Under the pieces are notes generated by a model, which worked only from the letters and a program-made list of their open reading frames with translations, did no database searches and was not told the origin of the DNA. The position numbers and the translations under genes are program-made. A stretch of 64,000 nucleotides of DNA from Oxalobacteraceae bacterium (lineage in GTDB: Bacteria; Pseudomonadota; Gammaproteobacteria; Burkholderiales; Burkholderiaceae_D). The stretch is taken from contig CANGJE010000001.1 of assembly GCA_947454305.1 (NCBI GenBank), positions 33,497 through 97,496 on the forward strand, read 5' to 3'. Of the stretch, positions 46,881 through 56,366 are shown piece after piece (position 1 is the first letter of the stretch; each line of letters starts with the position of its first letter).

Positions 46881-47777
46881 TTAGTCTTTCAAGGTTTGTC
46901 CGGTTAGGCGTTGCAACGCCTCGCGGTATTTAGCGCCGGTTTTTTCAATCACGTCAGCAGGTAGCGCCGGTGCAGGCGCAGTCTTGCCCCAATCGTTTAA
47001 TGTTTCCAAATAGTCGCGCACAAATTGTTTATCGAATGACGGAGGAGATATGCCTTCTGCATACGAATCTGCTGGCCAAAAACGCGAGGAATCCGCGGTC
47101 AACACTTCATCCATTAAATGCATCACGCCGTTATCGTCTAAACCAAATTCGAATTTGGTGTCCGCAATGATAATTCCGCGCGTCGCCGCATAATCGGCCG
47201 CCGCTTGATACAACTGAATACTGACATCACGCATTTTGGTCGCTAGTTCATTACCGATACGATTTTTCATTTCATCAAAACTGATGTTTTCATCATGCTC
47301 GCCTAGGTCGGCTTTGGCGGCGGGAGTAAAAATGGGTTGCGAAAGTTTGGCTGCCATCTTTAAACCAGCGGGTAAAGGAATGCCGCACACGGCACCTGTC
47401 GCTTGGTAATCCTTCCAACCCGAACCAATCAGATAACCTCGCACGACAGCTTCTACCAAAATGGGCTTGAGTCGCTTCGCCACCACCGCACGCCCTCGCA
47501 CTTGATCTGCCTCTGCAGCGGACACCACTGATTCTGGTGTGACACCCGTTAAATGATTGGGAACGATATGACTTAATTTCGAAAACCAAAAATCAGACAT
47601 CTGATTCAGCACTTGCCCTTTGGTGGGAATCGGTTCATTCATCACCACATCAAATGCAGAAAGACGGTCGGTCGTGACGATCAAGATCTTGTCATTACCC
47701 ACAGCATAATTGTCACGCACCTTGCCACGCCCTAGCAAAGGCAGTGAGGTAATCGTCGATTCGTAAAGGCTAGTCAT
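46881..47777 (-). CDS. purC: SAICAR synthetase
   Basis: PurC (298 residues) condenses CAIR with aspartate using ATP to form [47 protein letters not shown] and [10 protein letters not shown] are the diagnostic blocks. The long-form length is typical of betaproteobacteria. Its upstream region carries a short tandem repeat and the fba terminator. Confidence 0.96.
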   Translation of the reverse strand: MTSLYESTITSLPLLGRGKVRDNYAVGNDKILIVTTDRLSAFDVVMNEPIPTKGQVLNQMSDFWFSKLSHIVPNHLTGVTPESVVSAAEADQVRGRAVVAKRLKPILVEAVVRGYLIGSGWKDYQATGAVCGIPLPAGLKMAAKLSQPIFTPAAKADLGEHDENISFDEMKNRIGNELATKMRDVSIQLYQAAADYAATRGIIIADTKFEFGLDDNGVMHLMDEVLTADSSRFWPADSYAEGISPPSFDKQFVRDYLETLNDWGKTAPAPALPADVIEKTGAKYREALQRLTGQTLKD

Positions 47778-47832
47778 AAAATTTGGATGTGATGCAACAG
47801 GGCTGGAGTTTTACTGACTTATCGAATTACTT

Positions 47833-47856
47833 ACTTAATCACTTAATTACTTAACT
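47833..47856. repeat. Three tandem 8-bp repeats upstream of purC
   Basis: ACTTAATC, ACTTAATT and ACTTAACT stand head to tail between the fba terminator and purC, possibly a regulator site or a replication-slippage product. Confidence 0.5.
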
Positions 47857-47861
47857 ATAGA

Positions 47862-47923
47862 AAGTAAAAAATTAGTTTGCCAGACTGTAGACATAACGCT
47901 CGCGTCTACATAGTCCGACAAAC
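47862..47923 (-). terminator. Terminator after fba
   Basis: On the fba transcript, GTTTG...GTAGAC pairs with GTCTAC...CAAAC around an 11-base loop, with an internal GACT/AGTC pairing, and TAATTTTTTA follows. It separates the glycolytic genes from the purine genes. Confidence 0.75.
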
Positions 47924-47939
47924 GGAATGTCTGCTCGCT

Positions 47940-49004
47940 TTATTTAACGAGCTGCGACAATTCACCTTTGGTGTATTTGTCTGCCATTTTTTCTAATGGC
48001 ATGGGTTTAATCCGAGCGGCTTGACCTTCGCAACCAAATGACAAATAACGCGCCTTACAAATTTGCATAGCTGCTTCACGTGCTGGCTTGAGAAAATCGC
48101 GCGGATCAAATTTCGATGGATTTTCTGCCAGGTAGCGGCGAACTGCAGCGGTCATGGCCAAACGTATGTCGGTATCGATGTTGATTTTTCGTACGCCGTG
48201 CTTAATACCCTCTTGAATTTCTTCTACAGGTACGCCGTAGGTTTCTTTCATGTCACCACCAAACTGGCGTATCTCAGCCAGCAATTCTTGCGGTACGCTG
48301 GAAGAACCGTGCATCACCAAGTGCGTATTCGGAATGCGCTGATGGATTTCTTTGATGCGATCAATCGCAAGAATATCGCCCGTAGGTTTACGCGAAAATT
48401 TATACGCGCCGTGGCTGGTACCAATCGCAATCGCCAACGCATCGCATTGTGTTTGACGCACAAAATCAGCCGCTTGATTTACATCGGTTAATAGCTGCTC
48501 ACGCGTCATCGTACCTTCAGCGCCGTGACCATCTTCTTTATCACCTTTCATAGTCTCGAGCGAACCGAGTACACCTAGCTCAGCTTCGACGGTCACGCCA
48601 ATTGCATGTGAAAACTCGACGACTTTGCGTGATACCTCAACGTTATATTCATAGCTGGCAACGGATTTTCCATCAGCCATCAAGGAACCATCCATCATGA
48701 CCGATGAAAATCCTGATTTGATAGCCGCCATACACACCGCAGGTGATTGACCATGATCTTGATGCATTACCACAGGTATATGCGGATACGCTTCGACTGC
48801 TGCTGAAATCAAATGACGCAGAAAAGCTTCGCCCGCATATTTACGTGCACCTGCAGACGCTTGCATGATGACGGGCGCACCGACTTCATCGGCTGCTGCC
48901 ATGATGGCGGAGACTTGCTCAAGATTATTGACGTTAAAGGCCGGAAGGCCATAATTATTTTCGGCAGCGTGGTCTAGCAACTGACGAAGTGATACAAGTG
49001 CCAT
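47940..49004 (-). CDS. fba: Class II fructose-bisphosphate aldolase
   Basis: The 354-residue zinc-dependent aldolase (CbbA type) cleaves fructose-1,6-bisphosphate and forms it in gluconeogenesis. Zinc and catalytic motifs are visible in [18 protein letters not shown] and [10 protein letters not shown], and the phosphate loop [24 protein letters not shown] precedes ATG. It is the third gene after pgk-pyk. Confidence 0.96.
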   Translation of the reverse strand: MALVSLRQLLDHAAENNYGLPAFNVNNLEQVSAIMAAADEVGAPVIMQASAGARKYAGEAFLRHLISAAVEAYPHIPVVMHQDHGQSPAVCMAAIKSGFSSVMMDGSLMADGKSVASYEYNVEVSRKVVEFSHAIGVTVEAELGVLGSLETMKGDKEDGHGAEGTMTREQLLTDVNQAADFVRQTQCDALAIAIGTSHGAYKFSRKPTGDILAIDRIKEIHQRIPNTHLVMHGSSSVPQELLAEIRQFGGDMKETYGVPVEEIQEGIKHGVRKINIDTDIRLAMTAAVRRYLAENPSKFDPRDFLKPAREAAMQICKARYLSFGCEGQAARIKPMPLEKMADKYTKGELSQLVK

Positions 49005-49037
49005 GTCAAAGTCTCCTGAATAAATTCAAAACAAAAA

Positions 49038-50492
49038 TCAGCGATCACCAATCTTGGTGATCTTTAAAGCGTTAGTGCCACCGGTCTGACCCATGGGCTC
49101 ACCCCACGTCATGATGACCATGTCATCTTTTTTAACCAAGCCGCGCGCCAGCAATAATTCTTCGGCAGCTTTCAGCACTGACTCACGATCATTGGCGTCG
49201 GGTTTGAGTTCGAATGGCTGCACATTGCGATACAACGCTACTTTTCGCTGAGTGGCACGGCTCGTGGTCATGGCGTAAATCGGCATATCGATATCGTGCC
49301 GACTCATCCACAACGGCGTTGAGCCAGATTCAGTTAAAGCCACAATGGCGCGTGCGCGCAAATGGGAAGCCGTAAACAATGCGCCATAAGCGATCGATTC
49401 ATCGATACGCGAAAAAGTCACATTCAGAAAATCTGCGTCGAGCGACATCGGCTCAGCCTTTTCAGCCTCTGCACACACAGCCGCCATCATTTCCACCGTT
49501 TCAACCGGATATTTACCTGCGGCTGTTTCAGCAGAAGTCATCACCGCATCGGTACCATCCAACACCGCATTTGCCACGTCTGATACTTCAGCTCGCGTTG
49601 GAACCGCATTTTGTATCATCGACTCCATCATTTGCGTCGCCGTAATCGCCAGCTTATTCGAATGACGCGCCATACGAATCATGCGCTTTTGCAGTGCAGG
49701 TACCATGGCATTACCTACTTCAACGGCGAGATCACCACGCGCGACCATGATGCCGTCGGAGGCATCGAGAATTTCTTGCAGAACCGGTATCGCTTCAGCA
49801 CGTTCAATTTTTGCGATCATCAATGGCCTATGCGTCTTATGCGCTTCAGCGGCAATGTTGGCTAACTGACGCGCCATGATCATATCCGTTGCACTCTTTG
49901 GAAACGAGACTGCTACATAGTCGGCACCCAACTGCATAGCCGTCTTGATGTCTTCCATATCTTTGGCGGTTAACGCAGGCGCAGATAAACCACCACCCTG
50001 ACGATTAATACCTTTGTTGTTGGACAGCTCACCACCGACTTTAACCGTGGTAAAAATCTCGCTTCCCTGCACACGATCAACGGTCAGTACGATCAATCCA
50101 TCGTTCAGCAAAAGAATGTCGGCGGGTTTGAGATCACGCGGCAATTCTTTGTAATCTAAACCCGCACGAGTCTGATCGCCTAACTCACAGGTCGCATCGA
50201 GAATAAAAGGTGCGCCCTTGATTAGCTCGATTTTTCCATCCTTGAATTTGCCGACGCGAATTTTTGGGCCTTGAAGATCAGCCATGATGGCCACCTCGCG
50301 ACCACAGGCCGCCGCTGCATCGCGCACCATCTGCGCTCGCAGCACGTGATCTTCAGCTTTGCCATGCGAAAAATTCAATCGCACTACATCGACACCTGCT
50401 GCGATCATTTGTTGTAGCACTTCAGGCGTATTGGATGCAGGACCTATCGTGGCAACAATTTTGGTGGCGCGTTGTTTGATTTCAGTAGTCAA
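49038..50492 (-). CDS. pyk: Pyruvate kinase
   Basis: The 484-residue enzyme makes pyruvate and ATP from phosphoenolpyruvate. Conserved sequence KIVATIGPASN, RLNFSHG, IMADLQGPKIRVG, the catalytic IAKIERAEA and VARGDLAVEVG are present. Its start is a TTG that directly abuts the pgk stop (TGATTG) with no strong ribosome site, implying translational coupling to pgk. Confidence 0.95.
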   Translation of the reverse strand: MTTEIKQRATKIVATIGPASNTPEVLQQMIAAGVDVVRLNFSHGKAEDHVLRAQMVRDAAAACGREVAIMADLQGPKIRVGKFKDGKIELIKGAPFILDATCELGDQTRAGLDYKELPRDLKPADILLLNDGLIVLTVDRVQGSEIFTTVKVGGELSNNKGINRQGGGLSAPALTAKDMEDIKTAMQLGADYVAVSFPKSATDMIMARQLANIAAEAHKTHRPLMIAKIERAEAIPVLQEILDASDGIMVARGDLAVEVGNAMVPALQKRMIRMARHSNKLAITATQMMESMIQNAVPTRAEVSDVANAVLDGTDAVMTSAETAAGKYPVETVEMMAAVCAEAEKAEPMSLDADFLNVTFSRIDESIAYGALFTASHLRARAIVALTESGSTPLWMSRHDIDMPIYAMTTSRATQRKVALYRNVQPFELKPDANDRESVLKAAEELLLARGLVKKDDMVIMTWGEPMGQTGGTNALKITKIGDR

Positions 50493-51683
50493 TCAGTGGG
50501 CTCGCTGTTCAAGTATTTCAACGGCAGGAAGGACTTTGCCTTCGAGGAATTCAAGGAAAGCACCACCGCCTGTGGAGATGTAGCCCACTTTGTCGGTGAT
50601 ACCGTACTTGGCAATGGCAGCTAGCGTGTCACCGCCACCTGCAATAGAAAAACCTTTGGACTGTGCAATCGCCATGGCGAGTGTTTTCGTACCTTCGCCA
50701 AATTGATCAAATTCGAATACACCGACGGGTCCATTCCATACGATGGTGCCAGCATCCAGCAATTGCGACGCTAACAGTTTTGCGGTTTGCGGTCCGATAT
50801 CCAAGATCAAATCATCGGCTGCAACATCGTTCACCGATTTCACTGTTGCTGTTGCGCTCGCTGAAAATTCTTTGGCACACACTACGTCAGTCGGGATAGG
50901 CACGCTGGCACCACGTGCACTCATCATGTCGATAATCGCTTTGGCTTCTGAAACTAAATCGGCTTCAGCCAATGATTTACCAATTGGCAGACCGGCGGCC
51001 AACATAAAGGTATTCGCGATACCACCACCAACGATCAGCCGATCGACTTTGGCAGCTAAGGTTTTAAGAATCGTGAGTTTGGTAGAGACTTTAGAACCTG
51101 CAACAATCGCTGCGAGTGGACGAGCTGGATTGCCGAGTGCCTTGCCCAGCGCATCGAGTTCAGCAGCTAGTAATGGGCCGGCACAAGCGATGGGCGCAAA
51201 TTTTGCGATACCGTGGGTTGTCGCTTCAGCGCGATGTGACGTACCAAAGGCATCGTTCACATACACATCACATAACGCGGCCATTTTTTTGGCGAGTTCG
51301 TCGCTGTTCTTTTTCTCACCCGGATTCACGCGGCAATTTTCAAGCAACACCACCTCTCCCTGAGCGACGTCCACACCATTCACCCAATTTTGTTTAAGTG
51401 GCACGGCTCGACCGAGCAATTCAGACAATCGCTTAGCAATCGGCGCGAGCGTATCTTCGGGTTTGAATTCCCCCTCAGTCGGGCGACCCAGATGCGAAGT
51501 CACCATCACCGCGGCACCAGCCGCCAGTGCCGCTTGAATCGCTGGCACTGAAGCGCGGATACGCGTGTCTTCAGTGATATTGCCCGCATCATCTTGCGGA
51601 ACATTTAAATCAGCACGAATGAAAACTCGTTTGCCACGCAGTTGATTGTTCTGCGTCAGATCGCTTAGCCGGTTGAATCGCAT
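50493..51683 (-). CDS. pgk: Phosphoglycerate kinase
   Basis: The 396-residue monomeric kinase transfers phosphate from 1,3-bisphosphoglycerate to [41 protein letters not shown] and the ATP-site GGGDTLAAI are visible. It is first of the pgk-pyk-fba unit. Confidence 0.96.
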   Translation of the reverse strand: MRFNRLSDLTQNNQLRGKRVFIRADLNVPQDDAGNITEDTRIRASVPAIQAALAAGAAVMVTSHLGRPTEGEFKPEDTLAPIAKRLSELLGRAVPLKQNWVNGVDVAQGEVVLLENCRVNPGEKKNSDELAKKMAALCDVYVNDAFGTSHRAEATTHGIAKFAPIACAGPLLAAELDALGKALGNPARPLAAIVAGSKVSTKLTILKTLAAKVDRLIVGGGIANTFMLAAGLPIGKSLAEADLVSEAKAIIDMMSARGASVPIPTDVVCAKEFSASATATVKSVNDVAADDLILDIGPQTAKLLASQLLDAGTIVWNGPVGVFEFDQFGEGTKTLAMAIAQSKGFSIAGGGDTLAAIAKYGITDKVGYISTGGGAFLEFLEGKVLPAVEILEQRAH

Positions 51684-51763
51684 GATGGACTCGGATGAAA
51701 GGTGGAAAACCGGGTATTTTACCGCAGCAGACCCTCACAAAAACCATTGCCAGACCGGCATGC

Positions 51764-52093
51764 CTATAGCGCGGGAGCAAACAGTCTTAGCAGCGTAAAC
51801 ACGGCCATACCAAAAGCCAGCGTGCTAATTAAATGACGCGTGAGCAAAAAGAAAATAGTCGCCGCAATCCCCGCCAGCAGCTTCACATTTGAGGGGTTGA
51901 TCGCCAACTGCCCCCCTGACATCAGCAGATCAGGAGCAATAATGGCCGCCAAGGCGACAGCGGGCACATAACCCAAAGCATGCTGCAGCCAGGGTGGCAT
52001 TCGTGAATTGGCTAATAAAAAGAAAAAGCTGCGCGTAACTGCCGTAGTCAGCGCCATCAAGACCATCAACAACAGATAGTCGATAACACTCAT
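51764..52093 (-). CDS. azlD: AzlD branched-chain amino acid exporter subunit
   Basis: The 109-residue membrane protein has about four helices and is the small subunit of the AzlCD exporter for branched-chain amino acids. Residues PPWLQHALGYVPAVALAAI are typical. Its start overlaps the azlC stop (ATGA). Confidence 0.9.
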   Translation of the reverse strand: MSVIDYLLLMVLMALTTAVTRSFFFLLANSRMPPWLQHALGYVPAVALAAIIAPDLLMSGGQLAINPSNVKLLAGIAATIFFLLTRHLISTLAFGMAVFTLLRLFAPAL

Positions 52094-52836
52094 GGTGTGT
52101 CCTGCTCTTGACCCGTGGCCAGACCAGTCATGCGATCAACGGTTACCGAAGCGGCAATACCTGCCAGCATGGCAACTACCAATCCCATCCTGTAGGGCAA
52201 GCCTGCGGCTGCCACCGCCACGGCGCTCGCGACAATTACTCCCGCCAGCGTAGCCCGATTAACTATCAGCGGAATCGTCAAACCCAACAAGACTAAGGTG
52301 CCGGCAAAACCAATGCCCCAATCCCTGGGAATCTGACTGGCCAACAAAATGCCGATCAAACTACCCAACTGCCACGAACACCAAGTAGGCATCGCCAGCC
52401 CAGTGAAATAACCCAGCTTGCCAACCGGCTTAGTCAGAGTGTGCTGAGGAAAACGCTGCGGGAAAAAGGCCATCACCAAATCTGCATTGAAGTAGCCGTA
52501 CCAAAGCCGGCGGGTCCAGTGCAAATGTGAAAAATGAGGCCCCACCACCGCGCTAAAAATGATGAACCGAAAATTAACCAAGAGTGCTGTCAGAAAAATC
52601 AGCCACACCGGCGCACCCGCCATGATCAAGGGCAAAACCGCGAGTTGCGCTGAGCCGGCATACACCATCAAGGTCATCACTATGGCTTGCCACAGGCTCA
52701 AACCCGACTGCACCAACACCATGCCCGTGACGGCCCCCCAAGCGACCAAGCCGGGCATGGTCGGCGCACTGATGCGAACGCCGTCCCAAAAAGCGGCCTT
52801 TTCACGAGCGGCCTGCTCAGCTTGTAGAGAATCCAT
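52090..52836 (-). CDS. azlC: AzlC branched-chain amino acid exporter subunit
   Basis: The 248-residue polytopic protein is the large AzlC subunit, with about seven membrane segments and the family pattern MVYAGSAQLAVLPL and NFRFIIFSAVVGPHF. It is divergent from ilvE, which makes the same amino acids, so export and synthesis are encoded back to back. A 265-base gap separates them; I see no clear attenuator in it. Confidence 0.92.
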   Translation of the reverse strand: MDSLQAEQAAREKAAFWDGVRISAPTMPGLVAWGAVTGMVLVQSGLSLWQAIVMTLMVYAGSAQLAVLPLIMAGAPVWLIFLTALLVNFRFIIFSAVVGPHFSHLHWTRRLWYGYFNADLVMAFFPQRFPQHTLTKPVGKLGYFTGLAMPTWCSWQLGSLIGILLASQIPRDWGIGFAGTLVLLGLTIPLIVNRATLAGVIVASAVAVAAAGLPYRMGLVVAMLAGIAASVTVDRMTGLATGQEQDTP

Positions 52837-53101
52837 TGATTAGTTGATTGAGCTTGGCTGATGACTAGCCCGCTTGGTGCTTATCTTATTGTTCTGGTTG
52901 CAAAAAGGCGTGTGGAAGGCGAATTCTATAGCGAGGCTGCATAACTGTCCGAGAGAGAATGTTAGCGATGAATGCAAACCAGGTCGCCTTGTTTTTTACA
53001 AAGTGGGCGAATTTATTTATTCCCGCATCAACCAGGCTGGCCTAGCCAGCGACCGAATCCGCTAAAATCACGCCTTTGCACTATCCATTGGAGAACTTGA
53101 C

Positions 53102-54022
53102 ATGTCTATGGCTGACCGCGACGGAAAAATTTGGAAAGACGGCCACATGGTCGACTGGCGCGACGCCACTCTGCATATGCTCACCCACAGTCTGCACTAT
53201 GGCATGGCCGTGTTTGAGGGAGTCAGGGCCTACAACACTGCCAACGGTACGGCAATTTTCCGCTTGAAAGAACATACCCAGCGCTTATTCAACTCGGCAA
53301 AAATCTTTCAAATGAAAGTGCCGTTTGACATGGACACCATCATGAACGCACAACTCGAGGTCGTGCGCGCTAACAAACTCGAATCTTGCTATTTGCGTCC
53401 GCTAGTGTGGATAGGTTCAGAAAAAATGGGCGTCTCCGCTCGTGGCAATACGATTCATGTGGCGATCGCTGCATGGCCTTGGGGCGCCTATCTTGGTGAA
53501 GAAGGTTTGGCCAAAGGTATACGTGTAAAAACGTCTTCCTTCACTCGTCACCACGTTAACGTATCGATGGTTCGCGCCAAAGCTAGCGGCTATTACATCA
53601 ACTCGATTCTCGCTAATCAAGAAGTGACTGCTGATGGCTACGATGAAGCCTTGTTACTCGACACCGAAGGCTATGTGTCTGAAGGTGCCGGTGAAAACGT
53701 CTTCATCGTTAAAAGTGGAAAAATTTACACACCCGATTTAGCTAGCTGCCTCGATGGCATCACGCGCGACTCCGTTGTCACCATCGCGCGCGATTTAGGT
53801 ATTGAAGTCATTGAAAAGCGCATCACTCGCGATGAAGTGTATTGCGCCGATGAAGCCTTCTTCACTGGCACGGCCGCGGAAGTCACACCCATACGCGAAC
53901 TCGATGGCCGCGCGATTGGTGAAGGCAGTCGTGGTCCTGTTACCGAAAAAATTCAATCTCTATTTTTCGATATCGTCGGTGGCAAAGCGACTAAATACAA
54001 TCACTGGCTCACTCGCGTTTAA
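53102..54022 (+). CDS. ilvE: Branched-chain amino acid aminotransferase
   Basis: The 306-residue fold type IV PLP enzyme performs the final transamination to Leu, Ile and Val. The PLP lysine is Lys160 in RAKASGYYINS; GYDEALLLDTEGYVSEG and FFTGTAAEVTPI are diagnostic. GGAGAACTTGAC precedes ATG. It is followed 12 bases later by a small zinc-finger gene. Confidence 0.95.
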   Translation: MSMADRDGKIWKDGHMVDWRDATLHMLTHSLHYGMAVFEGVRAYNTANGTAIFRLKEHTQRLFNSAKIFQMKVPFDMDTIMNAQLEVVRANKLESCYLRPLVWIGSEKMGVSARGNTIHVAIAAWPWGAYLGEEGLAKGIRVKTSSFTRHHVNVSMVRAKASGYYINSILANQEVTADGYDEALLLDTEGYVSEGAGENVFIVKSGKIYTPDLASCLDGITRDSVVTIARDLGIEVIEKRITRDEVYCADEAFFTGTAAEVTPIRELDGRAIGEGSRGPVTEKIQSLFFDIVGGKATKYNHWLTRV

Positions 54023-54034
54023 TTGAATCACACC

Positions 54035-54235
54035 ATGACTCAGCAAACTCCGATTCAAGCAGTCGAACTGGATGGCACCCAACTGCCGGCCCACTGCCCC
54101 AATCCAGCGATGCCCATTTGGTCGTCTCATCCCAAAGTGTCGATGGATTTTTCAGATCACGGCGAAGCGCGCTGCCCTTATTGCTCTACGGTGTACCGTC
54201 TGAAACCCGGTGCTGTCATTCATCACGGCCACTAA
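54035..54235 (+). CDS. CHCC-type zinc-finger domain protein
   Basis: The 66-residue protein has the zf-CHCC arrangement seen in the complex I 13-kDa/NDUFS6 family: a Cys in HCPNP, a His in WSSHPKV, and CPYC, followed by STVYRLKPG. The tail HHGH is His-rich. It presumably binds one zinc ion. ATG 54035 is chosen over a TTG four codons upstream. It is co-transcribed with ilvE. Confidence 0.85.
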   Translation: MTQQTPIQAVELDGTQLPAHCPNPAMPIWSSHPKVSMDFSDHGEARCPYCSTVYRLKPGAVIHHGH

Positions 54236-54284
54236 AACTTTCATTTGGCTCTATTCAGACCGCGCTTCAGTCTGCTGCACACAC

Positions 54285-54722
54285 ATGCCTACACCTGCAA
54301 AATTGATGTCAAGCGCTGAAGATGTAGAGAATGCCTTCTACGATGCGATTGCGCGCGCCGATCTTGAAAGTCTGATGGCGCTCTGGGCAGATGACGAAGA
54401 AATTGTGTGCATACATCCTGGCGCACCCAGACTGCAAGGGCATGCGGCCATACGCGAATCCTGGGAAATGATTTTTGAACGCGGTCCTGTTCACATAAGG
54501 CCGCGCCAACTGCACATCAGCCACAACATGACGTGCTCAGTTCACAACCTGATTGAAGAAGTTAAAACGCCTGACGATCCCGATTGGCAAGAAGCGCATA
54601 TTCTGGCGACCAATGTCTATCTCAAAACACCTCAGGGTTGGCGCATCGTGATTCATCACGCCTCCGTCGCGCCGGGCAAGCCCGCCGACGATCCGGGTTC
54701 TGCAGCAGCCATGCTGCATTGA
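54285..54722 (+). CDS. NTF2-like (SnoaL/DUF4440) protein
   Basis: The 145-residue protein has the cone-shaped NTF2 fold pattern: an N-terminal helix AFYDAIARADLESLMALW, then strands with EIVCIHPGAPRLQGHAAIRESWE and a final GWRIVIHHASVAPG. No catalytic assignment is possible. The start may be ATG 54285 or ATG 54306. It lies between the zinc finger and the YheT gene in the same direction. Confidence 0.8.
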   Translation: MPTPAKLMSSAEDVENAFYDAIARADLESLMALWADDEEIVCIHPGAPRLQGHAAIRESWEMIFERGPVHIRPRQLHISHNMTCSVHNLIEEVKTPDDPDWQEAHILATNVYLKTPQGWRIVIHHASVAPGKPADDPGSAAAMLH

Positions 54723-54734
54723 TGTAAGCAGCCC

Positions 54735-55727
54735 ATGAGCGACTATTCCGCTCCCGGATGGCTACCTGGTGGCCACCTGCAAACAATCTATCCAGCTAAA
54801 TTCATAGAGCCGCCAGCCGTTACTCTTAAACGTGAGCGCTGGGATACACCTGATAATGATTTCATCGACGTCGATTTCGTTGAAGGTCTGCCAGGTAAAC
54901 CACTGCTGGTGTTATTTCACGGACTAGAAGGATCTTCGTCAAGCCATTACGCTCGCTCCATACTCAAACATATTGAATCACTGGGATGGTCCGGCGCGAT
55001 TCCTCATTTCCGCGGATGCTCTGGTGAACTCAATCGTGCACCACGCTTTTATCATTCAGGTGATTCAGGTGAAATTGATTGGATACTGCACAAGATGGTG
55101 CGCCATCCGCTGTATCGAAATGCTTCCAATTTTTTTGCTGCCGGTGTTTCATTAGGTGGCAATGCCTTATTGCGCTGGCTAGGTGAATTCCCTGAAGATT
55201 CAGGTTTTGTAGATGCCGCCTGCGCTATTTCAGCGCCACTCGATTTGGCCGCCGGTGGTGCTGCGCTATCGCGTGGTATCAACATGATCTACACACGATC
55301 TTTTTTACAAACGCTCAAACCTAAATGCCTAAACAAGCTAGAGCAGTTTCCGAATTTGTTTGATCGCGAAAAAATGCTCAAGGCTCGCAACCTCTACGAA
55401 TTTGATAATGTCGTGACCGCACCTCTACACGGCTATCGAAATACGGATGATTACTGGGATAGAGCCAGTGCAAAACATGTGCTGCCTTCTATCGTTGTGC
55501 CAACGCTGGTGCTAAATGCACGTAACGATCCTTTTTTACCCGCTAAACATTTGCCACGAACAGCCGCCGATTCCGTGTTACTTGAATATCCAGCACATGG
55601 CGGGCATGTCGGTTTCGCGCGCGGCCGACCTCCTGGACATCTCGATTGGTTACCCAGACGGTTAGTCAGATTTTTGAATGACCAGATTAATCTGCGACGC
55701 CAAGAAAAATCATCGCGGTCAACGTGA
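54735..55727 (+). CDS. YheT-family alpha/beta hydrolase
   Basis: The 330-residue hydrolase is of the YheT/ABHD1-3 family. The sequence opens with GWLPGGHLQTIYP, a family hallmark. Nucleophile Ser is in AAGVSLGGNALL, with LVLFHGLEGSSSSHYA before it, Asp in NARNDPFLP and His in PAHGGHVGFARG. No signal peptide is seen. The natural substrate is not established. Confidence 0.9.
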   Translation: MSDYSAPGWLPGGHLQTIYPAKFIEPPAVTLKRERWDTPDNDFIDVDFVEGLPGKPLLVLFHGLEGSSSSHYARSILKHIESLGWSGAIPHFRGCSGELNRAPRFYHSGDSGEIDWILHKMVRHPLYRNASNFFAAGVSLGGNALLRWLGEFPEDSGFVDAACAISAPLDLAAGGAALSRGINMIYTRSFLQTLKPKCLNKLEQFPNLFDREKMLKARNLYEFDNVVTAPLHGYRNTDDYWDRASAKHVLPSIVVPTLVLNARNDPFLPAKHLPRTAADSVLLEYPAHGGHVGFARGRPPGHLDWLPRRLVRFLNDQINLRRQEKSSRST

Positions 55728-55749
55728 TCACTAGCCTAAGTAACGCTTG

Positions 55750-56358
55750 ATGGACGAACTCGTAAAACAGTCGCTAACTAAATGGCCTAACGTGCCTCAC
55801 TGTTATGGGTGGTTAGCGCTAGACGCTAGAGGTGCCTTCCGCATGCGCGACGAGGCAGCGCAAGCTACGAATCAACCGGGTGACATTATTCGGCATGAAT
55901 CACTATTGGCTTTTATCTATCGCAACTACGATTGCGATTCACGCGGTGCATGGTATTTTCAAAATGGCCCTCAACGCGTGTATGTTGAGCTTGAAACTAC
56001 ACCCTTTATCGCGCGCACCGACCCTGCGTTAGGTTTTGTGTTGCATGACCGCACACCCGTGCGAGAAATTGATCATGTCTTCATGACCGACACAGGTCAA
56101 TTGATCATCCAAAGCCAACAGAAAATTGCCATGCTGGATCCTAGCGATCTGGCGCACTGTTTAGCTATGCTTTGCATTAATGGAGAATCAATTGCAGATG
56201 ACGATTTGCTGAGCTGGTTAAGCGCACCGAACCAGCTGCTACAAATGAAAGTAGGTCAGCAATTCAAAAGTGTGGAGTGGGTAGATTCAAATCAATTACA
56301 AAATCGATTTGGTTTTATTGCCCATCCAAGCAAGCTAGCTCAAACAAGCCAATCCTAA
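55750..56358 (+). CDS. Conserved betaproteobacterial protein of unknown function
   Basis: The 202-residue soluble protein starts WPNVPHCYGWLALDARG and carries HESLLAFIYRNYDCDSRG and WYFQNGPQRVYVELE (this last region looks like one of the small DUF2946-type conserved families, which I cannot confirm). The C terminus is variable. ATG 55750 is preferred over an overlapping TTG at 55747. It follows the YheT gene by 22 bases and converges with bepA. Confidence 0.72.
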   Translation: MDELVKQSLTKWPNVPHCYGWLALDARGAFRMRDEAAQATNQPGDIIRHESLLAFIYRNYDCDSRGAWYFQNGPQRVYVELETTPFIARTDPALGFVLHDRTPVREIDHVFMTDTGQLIIQSQQKIAMLDPSDLAHCLAMLCINGESIADDDLLSWLSAPNQLLQMKVGQQFKSVEWVDSNQLQNRFGFIAHPSKLAQTSQS

Positions 56359-56366
56359 ATCTTACT

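Noticed and set aside
50743..51363. 206-codon + strand frame inside pgk
   Set aside because: Antisense shadow of phosphoglycerate kinase with no recognisable domain.
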